Assembly (NCBI GenBank): GCA_014904845.1
Contig: MU119806.1
Location: forward strand, 1 to 18,261
Length of the DNA: 18,261 nucleotides
From: Acephala macrosclerotiorum
Taxonomy: Eukaryota > Ascomycota > Leotiomycetes > Helotiales > Mollisiaceae
Direction: 5' to 3'
The position numbers were made by a program, and so were the translations under genes. The notes beneath the pieces are model-generated. The model was not told where the DNA came from, ran no database searches, and was given only the letters and a program-made list of their open reading frames with translations. Positions 1-8,199 of the stretch are shown one piece after another (within the stretch, counting starts at the first letter, position 1; each line of letters begins with the position of its first letter).

Positions 1-1100
1 TTGTTTTCGAAAAATAAAAATATTTATTAATTAAATTTATATTAATAATTTTATTTTATTTTTTATAAATTTAATATTTATTAATATTAACGAAAAAATT
101 ATTAATAATATTATTTATAAAAATAAATTATAATTTAAATTAAATTAATTTTTTAATATTTTAAAATAAAATCTTTTTTTAATAATAAATCTTTTTTTAA
201 ATATAAAATTAAAAATTTAATAACGTTTATAAAAAATAATTAAAAATATTTAATTATTTTTAATAATAAATTTAAATTTAAAATTTGTTTTTTTTTTATT
301 AAATTTTTTATTTTTTATTTAAAATAAAATAAAAATATTTTAATTTTTTTTTTAAAAAAATTTAAAACGAATTATTATATAAAAAAACGATTATAATAAA
401 ATTATATATTTTTTTTTAAAAAAACTTTTATAAATAATTAATTTTAAAAATAATATTAATTACGTATTTTTTAATATATAAATTTTTTTTATTTTTATTT
501 TAATATTTCTTTATATTATTTATTTATTTCGTTTTTAATTTATTAATAATAATTTATAATAATTATAAATAAATTTTCATTTTAAATTTTATTTAATTAA
601 TTATTAAAAATATTAATATTAATTAAAATTTGTACGTAAAAACTATTTATAAAAATTATTAAATTTATATATTAATAAATATTATAATTAAAATATAATT
701 ATATAAACGTCGTTTATAATTGTTTATAATTAAAAATTTTAATATTCTTAATTTAAATATAATAAATTAATTAATATATAATTAAATAAAATAAAATTTA
801 TAAATAATTTTATTAATTTTTGTTTGTATAAATTAATAAAATATAATTATATTTAATAAAAATTATAATTATAAATTTTTTATTTTAATTATATAATTTT
901 TAAAAAATAATTTAAATTTTTTTTTTAAAATTATATATAAAATAAAATAATTTAAATTAATTATAATAATTTAATATAAAAAATAAAAATTTTAAAAAAT
1001 AATTTTTTAATATAAAATTTTATAAAATATTAAAATAATAATATATAAAAATTTTAAATATTTATAAAATATTTAAATTAAAATTTTTTAATTTAAAATT

Positions 1101-1185
1101 TAAAATAAAATATATATTAAATATTAAAAAAAAAATTAATTTATTATTAATTTATTTAATAAATCGTTAAATGAGTTTTTTTAAT
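1101..1185 (+). repeat. Decayed palindromic repeat, copy 1
   Basis: It begins with the shared segment TAAAATAAAATATATATTAA (1101-1120), followed by an A run, an imperfect palindrome centred near 1160 and a T run. The same order occurs at 1673-1765 and, in inverted orientation, at 2009-2095. It is the most degraded of the three palindrome copies: the CTCGC/GCGAG arms seen at 2031-2047 are here mostly TTTAT/AAATC-like, consistent with C-to-T and G-to-A change. Confidence 0.5.
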
Positions 1186-1599
1186 ATAAAAACGAATTAA
1201 AATTAAATAAAATTTAAAAATAATTATTATATAAATAAAATATAATTTTAAATTCTTTTTTAAATTTTTTTATTAAATTTAATTATTTAATAATAATTAT
1301 ATATTATAATATATAATATTAAAAGAAAATATTAAAATTTTTATTTATTAATCAATTTAAATTATATAAATTTTTTAAATACGTTTTTATTTTAAATATT
1401 AAATATTTTTATAATTATATAATTTTTAAAATTAAATTAATTATAATAATTAAATATAAAAATAAAATTTTTAAAAATACGTTTTTATTTTAAATTTTAA
1501 AATTATATATTAAATAAAATAATTAAAAATAATTAAATTAATTATAATAATTTAATATAAAAAACGAAAATTTTATAATATATTTTTATTTTAAATATT

Positions 1600-1765
1600 A
1601 AAATATTTATTAATTTTTAATTTAAAATAGAAAATTTTATAATTTTTTATAAAAACGTTTTTACGAAATTTATAAAATAAAATATATATTAAATATTTAA
1701 AAAAAAAAAAATTTCGTTATTAATTCGTTTAATAAATCATTAAATAAAAAATTTTTTTTAATACG
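1600..1765 (+). repeat. Decayed palindromic repeat, copy 2
   Basis: It contains ACGAAATTTATAAAATAAAA (about 1663-1682), then an A-rich run, an imperfect palindrome (about 1710-1745) and a T-rich run. The first part is the reverse complement of 2079-2106. The palindrome matches that at 2020-2055 with C-to-T and G-to-A substitutions, for example ACTCGC against ATTCGT. It lies in the same orientation as copies 1 and 4. Confidence 0.6.
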
Positions 1766-1980
1766 AAAAAATATTTTTATTATATAAATTAATAAAATAT
1801 AATCGTATTTAATAAAAATAACGATTATAAATTTTTTAAATACGTTTTTATTTAAAGTATTAAAATAATAAAACGTTAAAATTTAATTTTATAATTATAC
1901 AATTTTTAAAAAAAAATTTAAATTTTTTTTTTAATAAATAATTTTTTATAATTAATTAAATATAAAACGAAAATTTTAAT

Positions 1981-2180
1981 TTTAAATTTTTAAAAAAAAA
2001 TTTTATTTCGAAAAAAAAAACCCGTTTAATAACTCGCTAAGCGAGTTAATAGCGAACGAGTTTTTTTTTTCGATATTTAATATATATTTTATTTTATAAA
2101 TTTCGTAAAAATTATAAAGTTTTTAATTTTAATAATTTATTTTTATTTCAAATTTTAAATTAAAAACTTTTAATTTAAGC
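1981..2180 (-). repeat. Palindromic repeat, least decayed copy, with inverted flank
   Basis: The core TAACTCGC-TAA-GCGAGTTA (2030-2048) is a perfect 8-bp inverted repeat with a 3-nt loop. It is bracketed by ten A (2011-2020) and ten T (2061-2070), so the whole 2008-2073 segment is a near-palindrome. The flank 2074-2180, read on the minus strand, matches 3223-3320 almost base for base and shares the ATTTATAAAATAAAATATAT segment with copies 1 and 2. This is the copy that keeps most C and G, and it shows best what the family looked like before mutation. Confidence 0.65.
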
Positions 2181-2290
2181 GTTTTATAAGTATTTAAAAT
2201 TAATATAATTATTAAAATAAAATTTTAAATTTTATTAAATAATAAAATTAATAAATTAATAAACTTTTTAATATTTAAAATAAAAATATA

Positions 2291-2840
2291 CTTTTTATAA
2301 AGTTTTATATTATTAAAAAAATATTCCTTAGAATTCCCGTTTTATATTAAATTATTACGATCAATTTAATCGATTTAAATTACTTTATTTAGTATATAAT
2401 TTTAAAGAGAGACCCCTTGGAACCCCCTTTGAAAATTGCGCAACTATTCTAGTATTTACGTGCTTTGGTGCCTTAGGCAAAAACGCACTTCCAGTAGAGT
2501 CTCGCATTGAAAAAGCACTCCAAGAAGACACTCCCTGGGACTTCTCTCTCGAAAGTTGCGCAGTTGTAAAAATATTTAGTATTTAAATACTTTAGCGCTT
2601 TAAGTAGAAACGCACTTTTTGCAAAGTTTTATATTAGGAAAACAATTTTTAAAATTTTCGTTTTTTATATTAAATTATTATAATCGATTTAATTAATTTA
2701 AATTATTTTATTTAATATATAATTTTAAAAAAAAACTCTTTAAAACTTTTTTCAAAAATTATATAATCGTAAAATAAATTTTTAATATTTTAATATTTAA
2801 ATATTAAATATTTAAAATAAAAACGTATTTAAAAGTTTTA
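2291..2840 (+). repeat. Tandem repeat, period about 323 bp, partly spared from RIP
   Basis: CTTTTTATAAAG at 2291 recurs as CTTTTTGCAAAG at 2615, and ATATTAAATTATTA at 2344 recurs at 2667. The segment before GAAAATTGCG (2431) recurs before AAAAATTATA (2754). All three offsets are 323-324 bp. Inside the first unit is a second duplication at about 120 bp (GAAAATTGCG 2431 against GAAAGTTGCG 2551). The stretch 2403-2620 has near-normal C+G, while the second unit is nearly all A+T. Differences are mostly C-to-T and G-to-A on the same strand. No coding potential was seen. Confidence 0.75.
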
Positions 2841-3222
2841 TAATTATAATTTTTATTAAATACGATTATATTTTATAAATTTATATAATAACAAATTAAT
2901 AAAATTATTTAAAATGTAGAATTTAAAAGTATTTAATTAAATTTTAATTTATTTGCGAATTTTATATGATTTAAATTAATTAATAATTAATAATTATAAT
3001 TAATTATAATTATAAAATTTTAATATTTTTTATTAAATCGATTATATATTAATTTAAAATTATATAATAATAAAATTTCCTAATAAATTAATCAAATCGC
3101 TATATTTAAATATTTTAATTAAATTTAAATAAAATCGCTTATTATAAAAAGTATTAATATTATATATATATAAAAAAATTAATATTAATTTTTAAATTAA
3201 ATAAATAATAAAACGTTTAAAT

Positions 3223-3330
3223 TAAAAGTTTTTAATTTAAAATTTAAAATAAAAATAAATTAATAAAATTAAAAACTTTATAATTTTTTATAAAATTTAT
3301 AAAATAAAATATATATTAAATAAAAAAATT
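3223..3330 (+). repeat. Decayed repeat, copy 4 (flank only)
   Basis: This segment is close to the reverse complement of 2079-2180 and shares TAAAATAAAATATATATTAA at 3300-3319 with copies at 1101 and 1673. The palindrome that follows in the other copies is not recognisable here; a run of A and T takes its place. It is the copy nearest to the gene island. Confidence 0.6.
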
Positions 3331-3574
3331 TTTTTATTTATATATATTAATATTAATAATTAATTTTATAATAAAAACGTAATTAAATAAAAAAAATAAA
3401 AATTATATATAAATATAATTATTAATATATTTTTATTATTATATTTAATTATATTAATTAAATTTTAAAAAATTTTAAATTAATAATAATAATAATATTT
3501 TATTTAATTTAATTAATTAAAATAAAAATTATTATAAAAAAAATAATAAAAAAAAAATAAAAACTTATCGACTT

Positions 3575-4078
3575 TTATCGAATTAAGATTTTAAATGCAA
3601 AATGAGCTAATCTTTGTTCGTTCGAATAGTTTAACTCCTGCGCCCAAGTGTCATCTTATTCGGTTTGCAAGGGTTATGGATCACGTGCGAATACTACTAA
3701 GCTAAATGTGGACCAACAGGCTTGGTCGGTGCTTAAAAAGTCGGCTGTCACCTACTTTGGAGCATACAAAATTGCCTTTGACATCCCGTAGCTCCAAAGA
3801 CAGAAAGATCTTGAATCGTAGCTTAAACCTGCATGAATGGCCTAGACATCCCGCCATGATATCCTGCAGCCGTTTGCGAGCGATTGGCTGGTTTTGTAAG
3901 TTTGCACCAGTGCACAACGATACCACGAGGCTGCCGTTCAGCTGAGTTGACAAAAGCGCCTAGCTCGAATCCTAACGTACCCCCAAGTCAACACGCAACT
4001 TCGTATGCGTGTCAACCCTGCGACTCCATATTGGCTAAGAATCCCTTTCTTGAAGCCCTCTCGAATCTAGTCTCAATA
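3575..4078 (+). promoter_or_regulatory. Upstream region of the NLR gene
   Basis: Normal base composition begins here, immediately downstream of the A+T block, leaving about 500 bp before the chosen start codon. Two ATTGGCT sites (3883-3889 and 4030-4036) are reverse CCAAT boxes, the site bound by the HAP/CBC complex in fungi. A CACGTG E-box-like hexamer lies at 3682-3687. GTAAGT at 3896-3901 is a strong fungal splice donor and CTAG at 4067-4070 a possible acceptor, so part of this region may be a 5' leader intron. The open frames in both directions here show no recognisable domain and are treated as chance. Confidence 0.4.
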
Positions 4079-7000
4079 ATGCGTCTCCTAGAATGCAACA
4101 ACAGTGGCGAGTGCATCCTAACTAAGGACTTCATCAACGACATTCCCCGCTATGCTATACTTTCGCACACATGGGGAGCTGATACTGAGGAGGTCACCTA
4201 TAGAGACATCATTGATGGTAGCGGTAGGAATAAGGCTGGTTATGACAAGATCCGGTTTTGCGGCGAACAAGCAAGACGCGACGGCCTACAATACTTTTGG
4301 GTAGATACTTGTTGCATCGACAAATCGAATAGCACTGAGCTGGCAGAGGCTATCAACTCCATGTTTTGCTGGTACCGTGATGCGGCTATATGCTATGTTT
4401 ATCTGTCAGATGTTTCGAGACCTGCCTTCGACACTGTCAAGAAGTCTGACCAGCTACCTTGGGAATCAGCATTTCGGAAAAGCCGATGGTTCACCCGGGG
4501 CTGGACCCTTCAAGAACTTATTGCTTCACAAAAAGTTGAGTTCTTCTCCAAAGAGCGCTGTCCTCTAGGTGACAAGAAATCTCTTGAGCAAGAACTTCAT
4601 CAGATAACAAGAATTGCTCTCGAGGCTCTTCGAGGAGACCGGCCTTTGCAGGAGTTTAGTGTTGATGAGCGGATGTCATGGGCAAAAAATCGCCAGACCA
4701 CACGACAAGAAGACGCAGCATATTGTCTATTGGGTATCTTCGATGTTCATATGCCGCTCATCTATGGCGAAGGTCGGGAGAAGGCGCTAATTCGGCTGCG
4801 GAAAGAGGCTCAAGAGACACAGAATCTCTCGTCAGGCTTGTTCAAAATCGCAACGAGCGAAAATCGGCCATTCAAATCCTTCACATCGTCTTTCAATGAT
4901 GCACCTGTTGATCTACTCTCAATCCACTTCATGGAGCGTGAGCGAGAGCTGGGTTTGATTCGAAATGCCCATCAGATCTGCGAAGAAAGTGCACCCGCTC
5001 GCTGTGCTATTTGGGGTATACCGGGTGTTGGTAAGACGCAGCTAGCAATACGATATACGAAAATATTCTTGGAAGACGCAACAGTGTCAGCCGTGTTCTG
5101 GATGTCCTGCTCCAATGTAGAAAAGTTGCATCAAGGCTTCTCAAAACTACTAAACCTTATCGACCATCCCGATCAATTTAAACCGGAGCAGAACGCACGG
5201 GTCGTAGCGGCTCGTCGCTGGCTGGAACAGCCTGAAGTCAGTGGAATAATCCGTTGGCTTCTCGTTCTCGACAATGTTGACATAACAACATTTGAGTTTC
5301 TTCGCGAAAACTTACCGCGACAAGGCAAACAAGGTCGAATACTCATCACTACGCGGACTGAAGCTGTTGCTCATGCCGTTTGCAAAGCTTCTGGAAATTT
5401 GCAGCTATCCTTGGAACTTGAACCACCAGCAATGGAGGACGCAATTATCTTTTTCCTCAAATCAGTAGGAGTTAGCGAAAGCTCGATGTCGAGTATTAGC
5501 CGACGCCAAGTTACTGACTTGATCAAATGTCTTGGATGCCTACCCTTCGCCATAGAGCACGCTGCGTCTTTCATGACTCAGTCATCCCAGACCATTGATA
5601 GCTTTACGAGATTGTACCGAGGCAACGAAAAATCTCATGTATGTTCGATTTTACACCGTTATTTGACTTTACTGCCAACGGAAGTGTCTAATCTCTATAG
5701 ATTCTCAATTGGCGAAATTTATTCTCAGCTTACGAAGCAAAGTCGATCTCAGACATGTTTACGTCCCATCTTCATGATCTGAGGCGATCTAGTCCCGAGG
5801 TCCTTGGTTTGCTCAATATACTCGTGTTTTGGGATCCTGATAGAATAGAATTTGAAACCATCAAAACCGGCGCTCTATCCTTGCATTCTCTGTTCAAACC
5901 GGCCAAGGAACCTTCAAAATCGGAACAAAATCGGCATTGGATACAATGGTTTGTACGGAGTCTGGTGAGGATCCCGTATTTTGGGTTCGCTTTCAGCAAT
6001 AAAAGCCATTCGACGGATGCTTCAAACTTGAAAACTAAGAAAGATGCATTACTACCTTGCGAGCTGGAACCATTGATCAAACTGGTGTCCTCTGAAGTAC
6101 AGCTCCATAGCGCATTGCAGCAACTTCAGATGCTCTCCTTTATCAAACGGCGGTCGGCGCACGAGGGAGGAGCACATTGCATGCATGATCTTACCCAGAC
6201 TTTGGTTCAAGTGGCTCTTGAATCGGAAGGTACATATCTACAATGGTTTAGATGCGCAGTCAGAATTGCTTGCGGAGCATTTAGCCAGATTGAGGATCCT
6301 ACTCTGTCCAAGTCCTGGCATCGATGCGAAGGCTTGATCTCGCATATCCTATCGCTGACAAAGTACAGCGAGTTGGTGGACCCCAAGAATGCCGACCTTT
6401 TAACAACACGTACAAACATAGCTGCGTACTGGTGCAACCGTGGTAGATACTACGAGGCCCGCGAGACTTATCAGCAAATACTAGGTATTGGCAGCAATGC
6501 GCTTCATGATGCTGGTATCGAAACAACTCAGTGGAAGCTCGGTCTCGCGGAAGTTAATTGGCACCTAGGCAAACTCGATGAATCGATATTGCTGTATGAC
6601 GAAGTACGGCAGATTCGAGAATCGCGATTTGGTGCCGATCACCCTGATGCCTTACATATTGTAGAAAAAACGGCACTCGTGTACCGGTCGCTAGCCCGGT
6701 TTGCAGAAGCTCGTTCGATGCTGGAACATGTCCTCGAGAGTCGCAAAACGAGTCTTGGACTAGATCACCTTGATACTATTCGGGCGATTGATAATCTAGC
6801 TATGACTATCAATGAATATGCTGAAGCTGAAAATGCTGAAGCTTATGCTGAAGCCGAAAGTCTACATAAGCAGGCATTGACTCGTCGAGAGGCTCAGTTA
6901 GGCACAGACCATCTCGACACTTTGTGGACAGTTGATAATCTTGCAACCAACTATCGAGCTCAAGGCCGACATTTGGAAGCACTGGAGATCTACGAAAGAG

Positions 7001-7689
7001 TTCTCGAGGGACGCAAATTACAACTGGGAGAGGATCACCCGCAGACCGTCTGGACACTCGCCAACATCGCATCGGCATATACTAGTCTAGGTCGCTTGAA
7101 AGAAGCCGAGGTGATGTGGAAGCAAGCAATCGTCGGCAATGAGCAACGGCGAGGCCATAGTCACTCAGAAACTCTCTTCGCAGTAGAGGGCCTCGCGGAT
7201 GTCCACCATCAGCAATCACGCTTTGAAGAAGCAATAAACCTGTATAACCGAGCGTTACGTGGCAATGAAGATAGCCTAGGAGATGGGCATCCAAGCGTTA
7301 TGCGGAAAATGCATAAGTTAGCGAACCTCTACCGAGACCAGAATGATTTCATGAAGTCGATCGCGTTGTTTGAGAGGCTTCTAGAGCGTCGTAAGACCAG
7401 ACTAAGATCTGGACATCCAGACATGCTTCGAACATACCACGATGCGGCCACCTCATATATCCTCATGGGCAAGTATATTGAGGCTGAACAGTGTTACAGA
7501 CTAGAGTTAGCAGGAACTATTGAAGAGTTCGGGAGCCTGCACCCTGAAACCAAAAAATGTGAGCTAGATCTCATTAACTTCTTGAAAGATCAAGAGTTGC
7601 AGGCCGAAGCAGCCGGGGGCGAAGCGCAAGGAGCTGTTGCAAATGAAGAAGTTTCGTCAGCTCAACAAAGTCTAAATGATAGACAATGA
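4079..7689 (+). CDS. HET - NB-ARC - TPR NLR-type receptor
   Basis: Exons 4079-5638 and 5701-7689 join in phase 0 into 1182 residues. Residues 1-245 are a HET domain, the heterokaryon-incompatibility death effector: YAILSHTWG (25-33), FWVDTCCID (73-81), WFTRGWTLQELIAS (137-150), and the LLGIFDVHMPLIYGEG block ending near 232. An NB-ARC-type NTPase follows: P-loop GIPGVGKT (313-320), Walker B LLVLDNVD (394-401), GRILITTR (419-426) and GLPL-like LGCLPFAIEHAA (485-496). MHDL (681-684) marks a winged-helix-like region. About ten TPRs (roughly 750-1150) carry eight G-x-D-H-P-x-T-like signatures spaced 42 residues apart. In family terms this is a cytoplasmic NLR that binds a ligand through its repeats, oligomerises and triggers cell death through HET. 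The start at 4079 fits the usual MRLL- opening of HET proteins and has A at -3; an in-frame ATG at 3884 would add 65 residues unlike HET proteins. No stop or frameshift is present despite the decayed surroundings. The ligand is unknown. Confidence 0.9.
5639..5700 (+). other. Intron in the NLR gene
   Basis: The donor is GTATGT (5639-5644), the branch site CTAAT (5688-5692) and the acceptor TATAG (ending 5700). The length is 62 bp and the phase is 0. Removing it joins two open frames that overlap in different frames. The joined sequence (...NEKSH / ILNWRNLFSAYEAK...) gives the hydrophobic helix before SPEVLGLLNILVFWDPD that normally follows NB-ARC in fungal NLRs. This rules out the need for a frameshift. 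Confidence 0.88.
6817..6861 (+). repeat. 27-bp in-frame microrepeat inside the TPR region
   Basis: TATGCTGAAGCTGAAAATGC (6817-6836) is repeated as TATGCTGAAGCCGAAAGT from 6844, a 27-bp period. It encodes an Ala-Glu-rich stretch (YAEAENAEAYAEAES). It sits between the second and third signature TPRs and lengthens that one spacing from 42 to 48 residues, so it looks like a small replication-slippage expansion in a TPR helix or loop. It stays in frame. Confidence 0.7.
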
Positions 7690-7828
7690 TTAGCGGGGCA
7701 TGATTTATGCTACATGGACGGTAGAAATTCCCCATACATGGCCTGACTGTAGTACTTTGACTATGAGCTTGTCTCCTTGTTATGTTTATCGGCGTATCTC
7801 ATCCTCGATTTTAATGCTCTCCGGATAT

Positions 7829-7834
7829 ATTAAA
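7829..7834 (+). terminator. Possible poly(A) signal ATTAAA for the NLR gene
   Basis: ATTAAA lies 140 bp after the NLR stop codon in a T- and A-rich stretch. Fungal polyadenylation signals are loose, so this is only a candidate. Transcript 3' ends would decide. Confidence 0.25.
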
Positions 7835-7942
7835 ACATTTTGTTTATAAATTGTAACCACAAAGGCACTTTAAGGTACTAAAGCAGCAGTGGATATTTGT
7901 AAATCATACCGGTTGATGGTATGCTAGCACTTAAAAATCAAC

Positions 7943-7990
7943 GGCTGAGTGGACTAGCTATGTGTCGAATTACGTAGAGTTCGATTTGAA
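7943..7990 (+). repeat. tRNA-like segment, unit 1
   Basis: GGCTGAGTGGACTAGC (7943-7958) resembles a Pol III A box as found in leucine/serine tRNAs. GTTCGATTTG (7979-7988) resembles a B box at a tRNA-like distance. It shares GGCTRAGTGGA and GAAYTACGT with the segment at 8081. No closed cloverleaf with a matching acceptor stem could be drawn, so it is not called a functional tRNA. A decayed tRNA-derived SINE is possible. Confidence 0.3.
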
Positions 7991-8080
7991 TCAAGTGGTA
8001 ATAGAACAGTGTCTAGTAAACACGTGATTTTAATAACTGAAGAGAGAAGAGGAACTATTTAAGGAATGAAAGGTTCTCTA

Positions 8081-8153
8081 GGCTAAGTGGATAGGTAGAA
8101 ATTGAACTACGTGATCGTCAGATCGTGTCTCATCTAACACCGCGACCACTTAC
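8081..8153 (-). repeat. tRNA-sized foldback segment, unit 2 (SINE-like?)
   Basis: TAAGTGG (8084-8090) and CCACTTA (8146-8152) are a perfect 7-bp inverted repeat enclosing 55 nt, which is tRNA acceptor-stem size. On the minus strand, TGGTCGCGGTG (starting at 8148) is close to the A-box consensus. GTAGTTCAATTTCTAC forms a hairpin with a GTTCAATTTC B-box-like sequence. The T-loop has an extra base and a 4-nt linker, and no proper anticodon stem can be drawn. A degenerate tRNA or tRNA-derived SINE fits better than a working tRNA. Confidence 0.35.
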
Positions 8154-8199
8154 ATTTTCGTTACGCGACCCAGGCTGTTTACATCCTATTCTGATACCC

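Larger units (their letters stand above)
1..3570. other. A+T-rich, RIP-like decayed block, left arm
   Basis: The stretch is almost entirely A and T, with scattered C and G, most of the C in CpG. Stops occur in all frames every few codons, and no gene, rRNA or tRNA can be recognised. The composition and the C-to-T/G-to-A differences between repeat copies inside it fit repeat-induced point mutation of old transposon or repeat DNA, as in A+T isochores of Pezizomycotina. Composition changes abruptly near 3575-3600, where normal sequence starts. The original elements cannot be identified. A mitochondrial origin is unlikely because the block continues directly into spliced nuclear-type genes. Confidence 0.85.
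7690..8199. other. Convergent intergenic region
   Basis: 510 bp separate the stop of the plus-strand NLR gene (7689) from the stop of the minus-strand oxygenase gene (8200), so both transcripts must end here. Composition is normal to mildly A+T-rich, and no open frame of interest is present. The region contains a possible polyadenylation hexamer at 7829, a CACGTG at 8021-8026, and the two related tRNA-like segments listed separately. Confidence 0.7.

Noticed and set aside
2030..2048. Rho-independent terminator-like hairpin followed by T10
   Set aside because: A hairpin followed by a T run resembles a bacterial terminator, but this is fungal DNA and the element recurs as part of a dispersed repeat with symmetric A and T runs.
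1..3570. Mitochondrial or plastid-like DNA, or a centromere
   Set aside because: The block joins nuclear-type spliced genes on the same molecule and has no organellar genes. A centromere cannot be judged from composition alone.
3702..3953. Overlapping open frames of about 80 residues on both strands before the NLR gene
   Set aside because: Neither has recognisable composition or domains, and they overlap each other. The region is better read as promoter or leader.
5755..5782. Apparent frameshift splitting the NLR gene into two genes
   Set aside because: The GTATGT...CTAAT...TAG intron at 5639-5700 restores one frame exactly in phase 0 and gives the expected family sequence at the junction.
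5772..6080. Minus-strand open frames inside the NLR gene
   Set aside because: They are shadows of the NLR coding sequence, as are the others at 5371-5574, 6207-6526 and 6809-7294.
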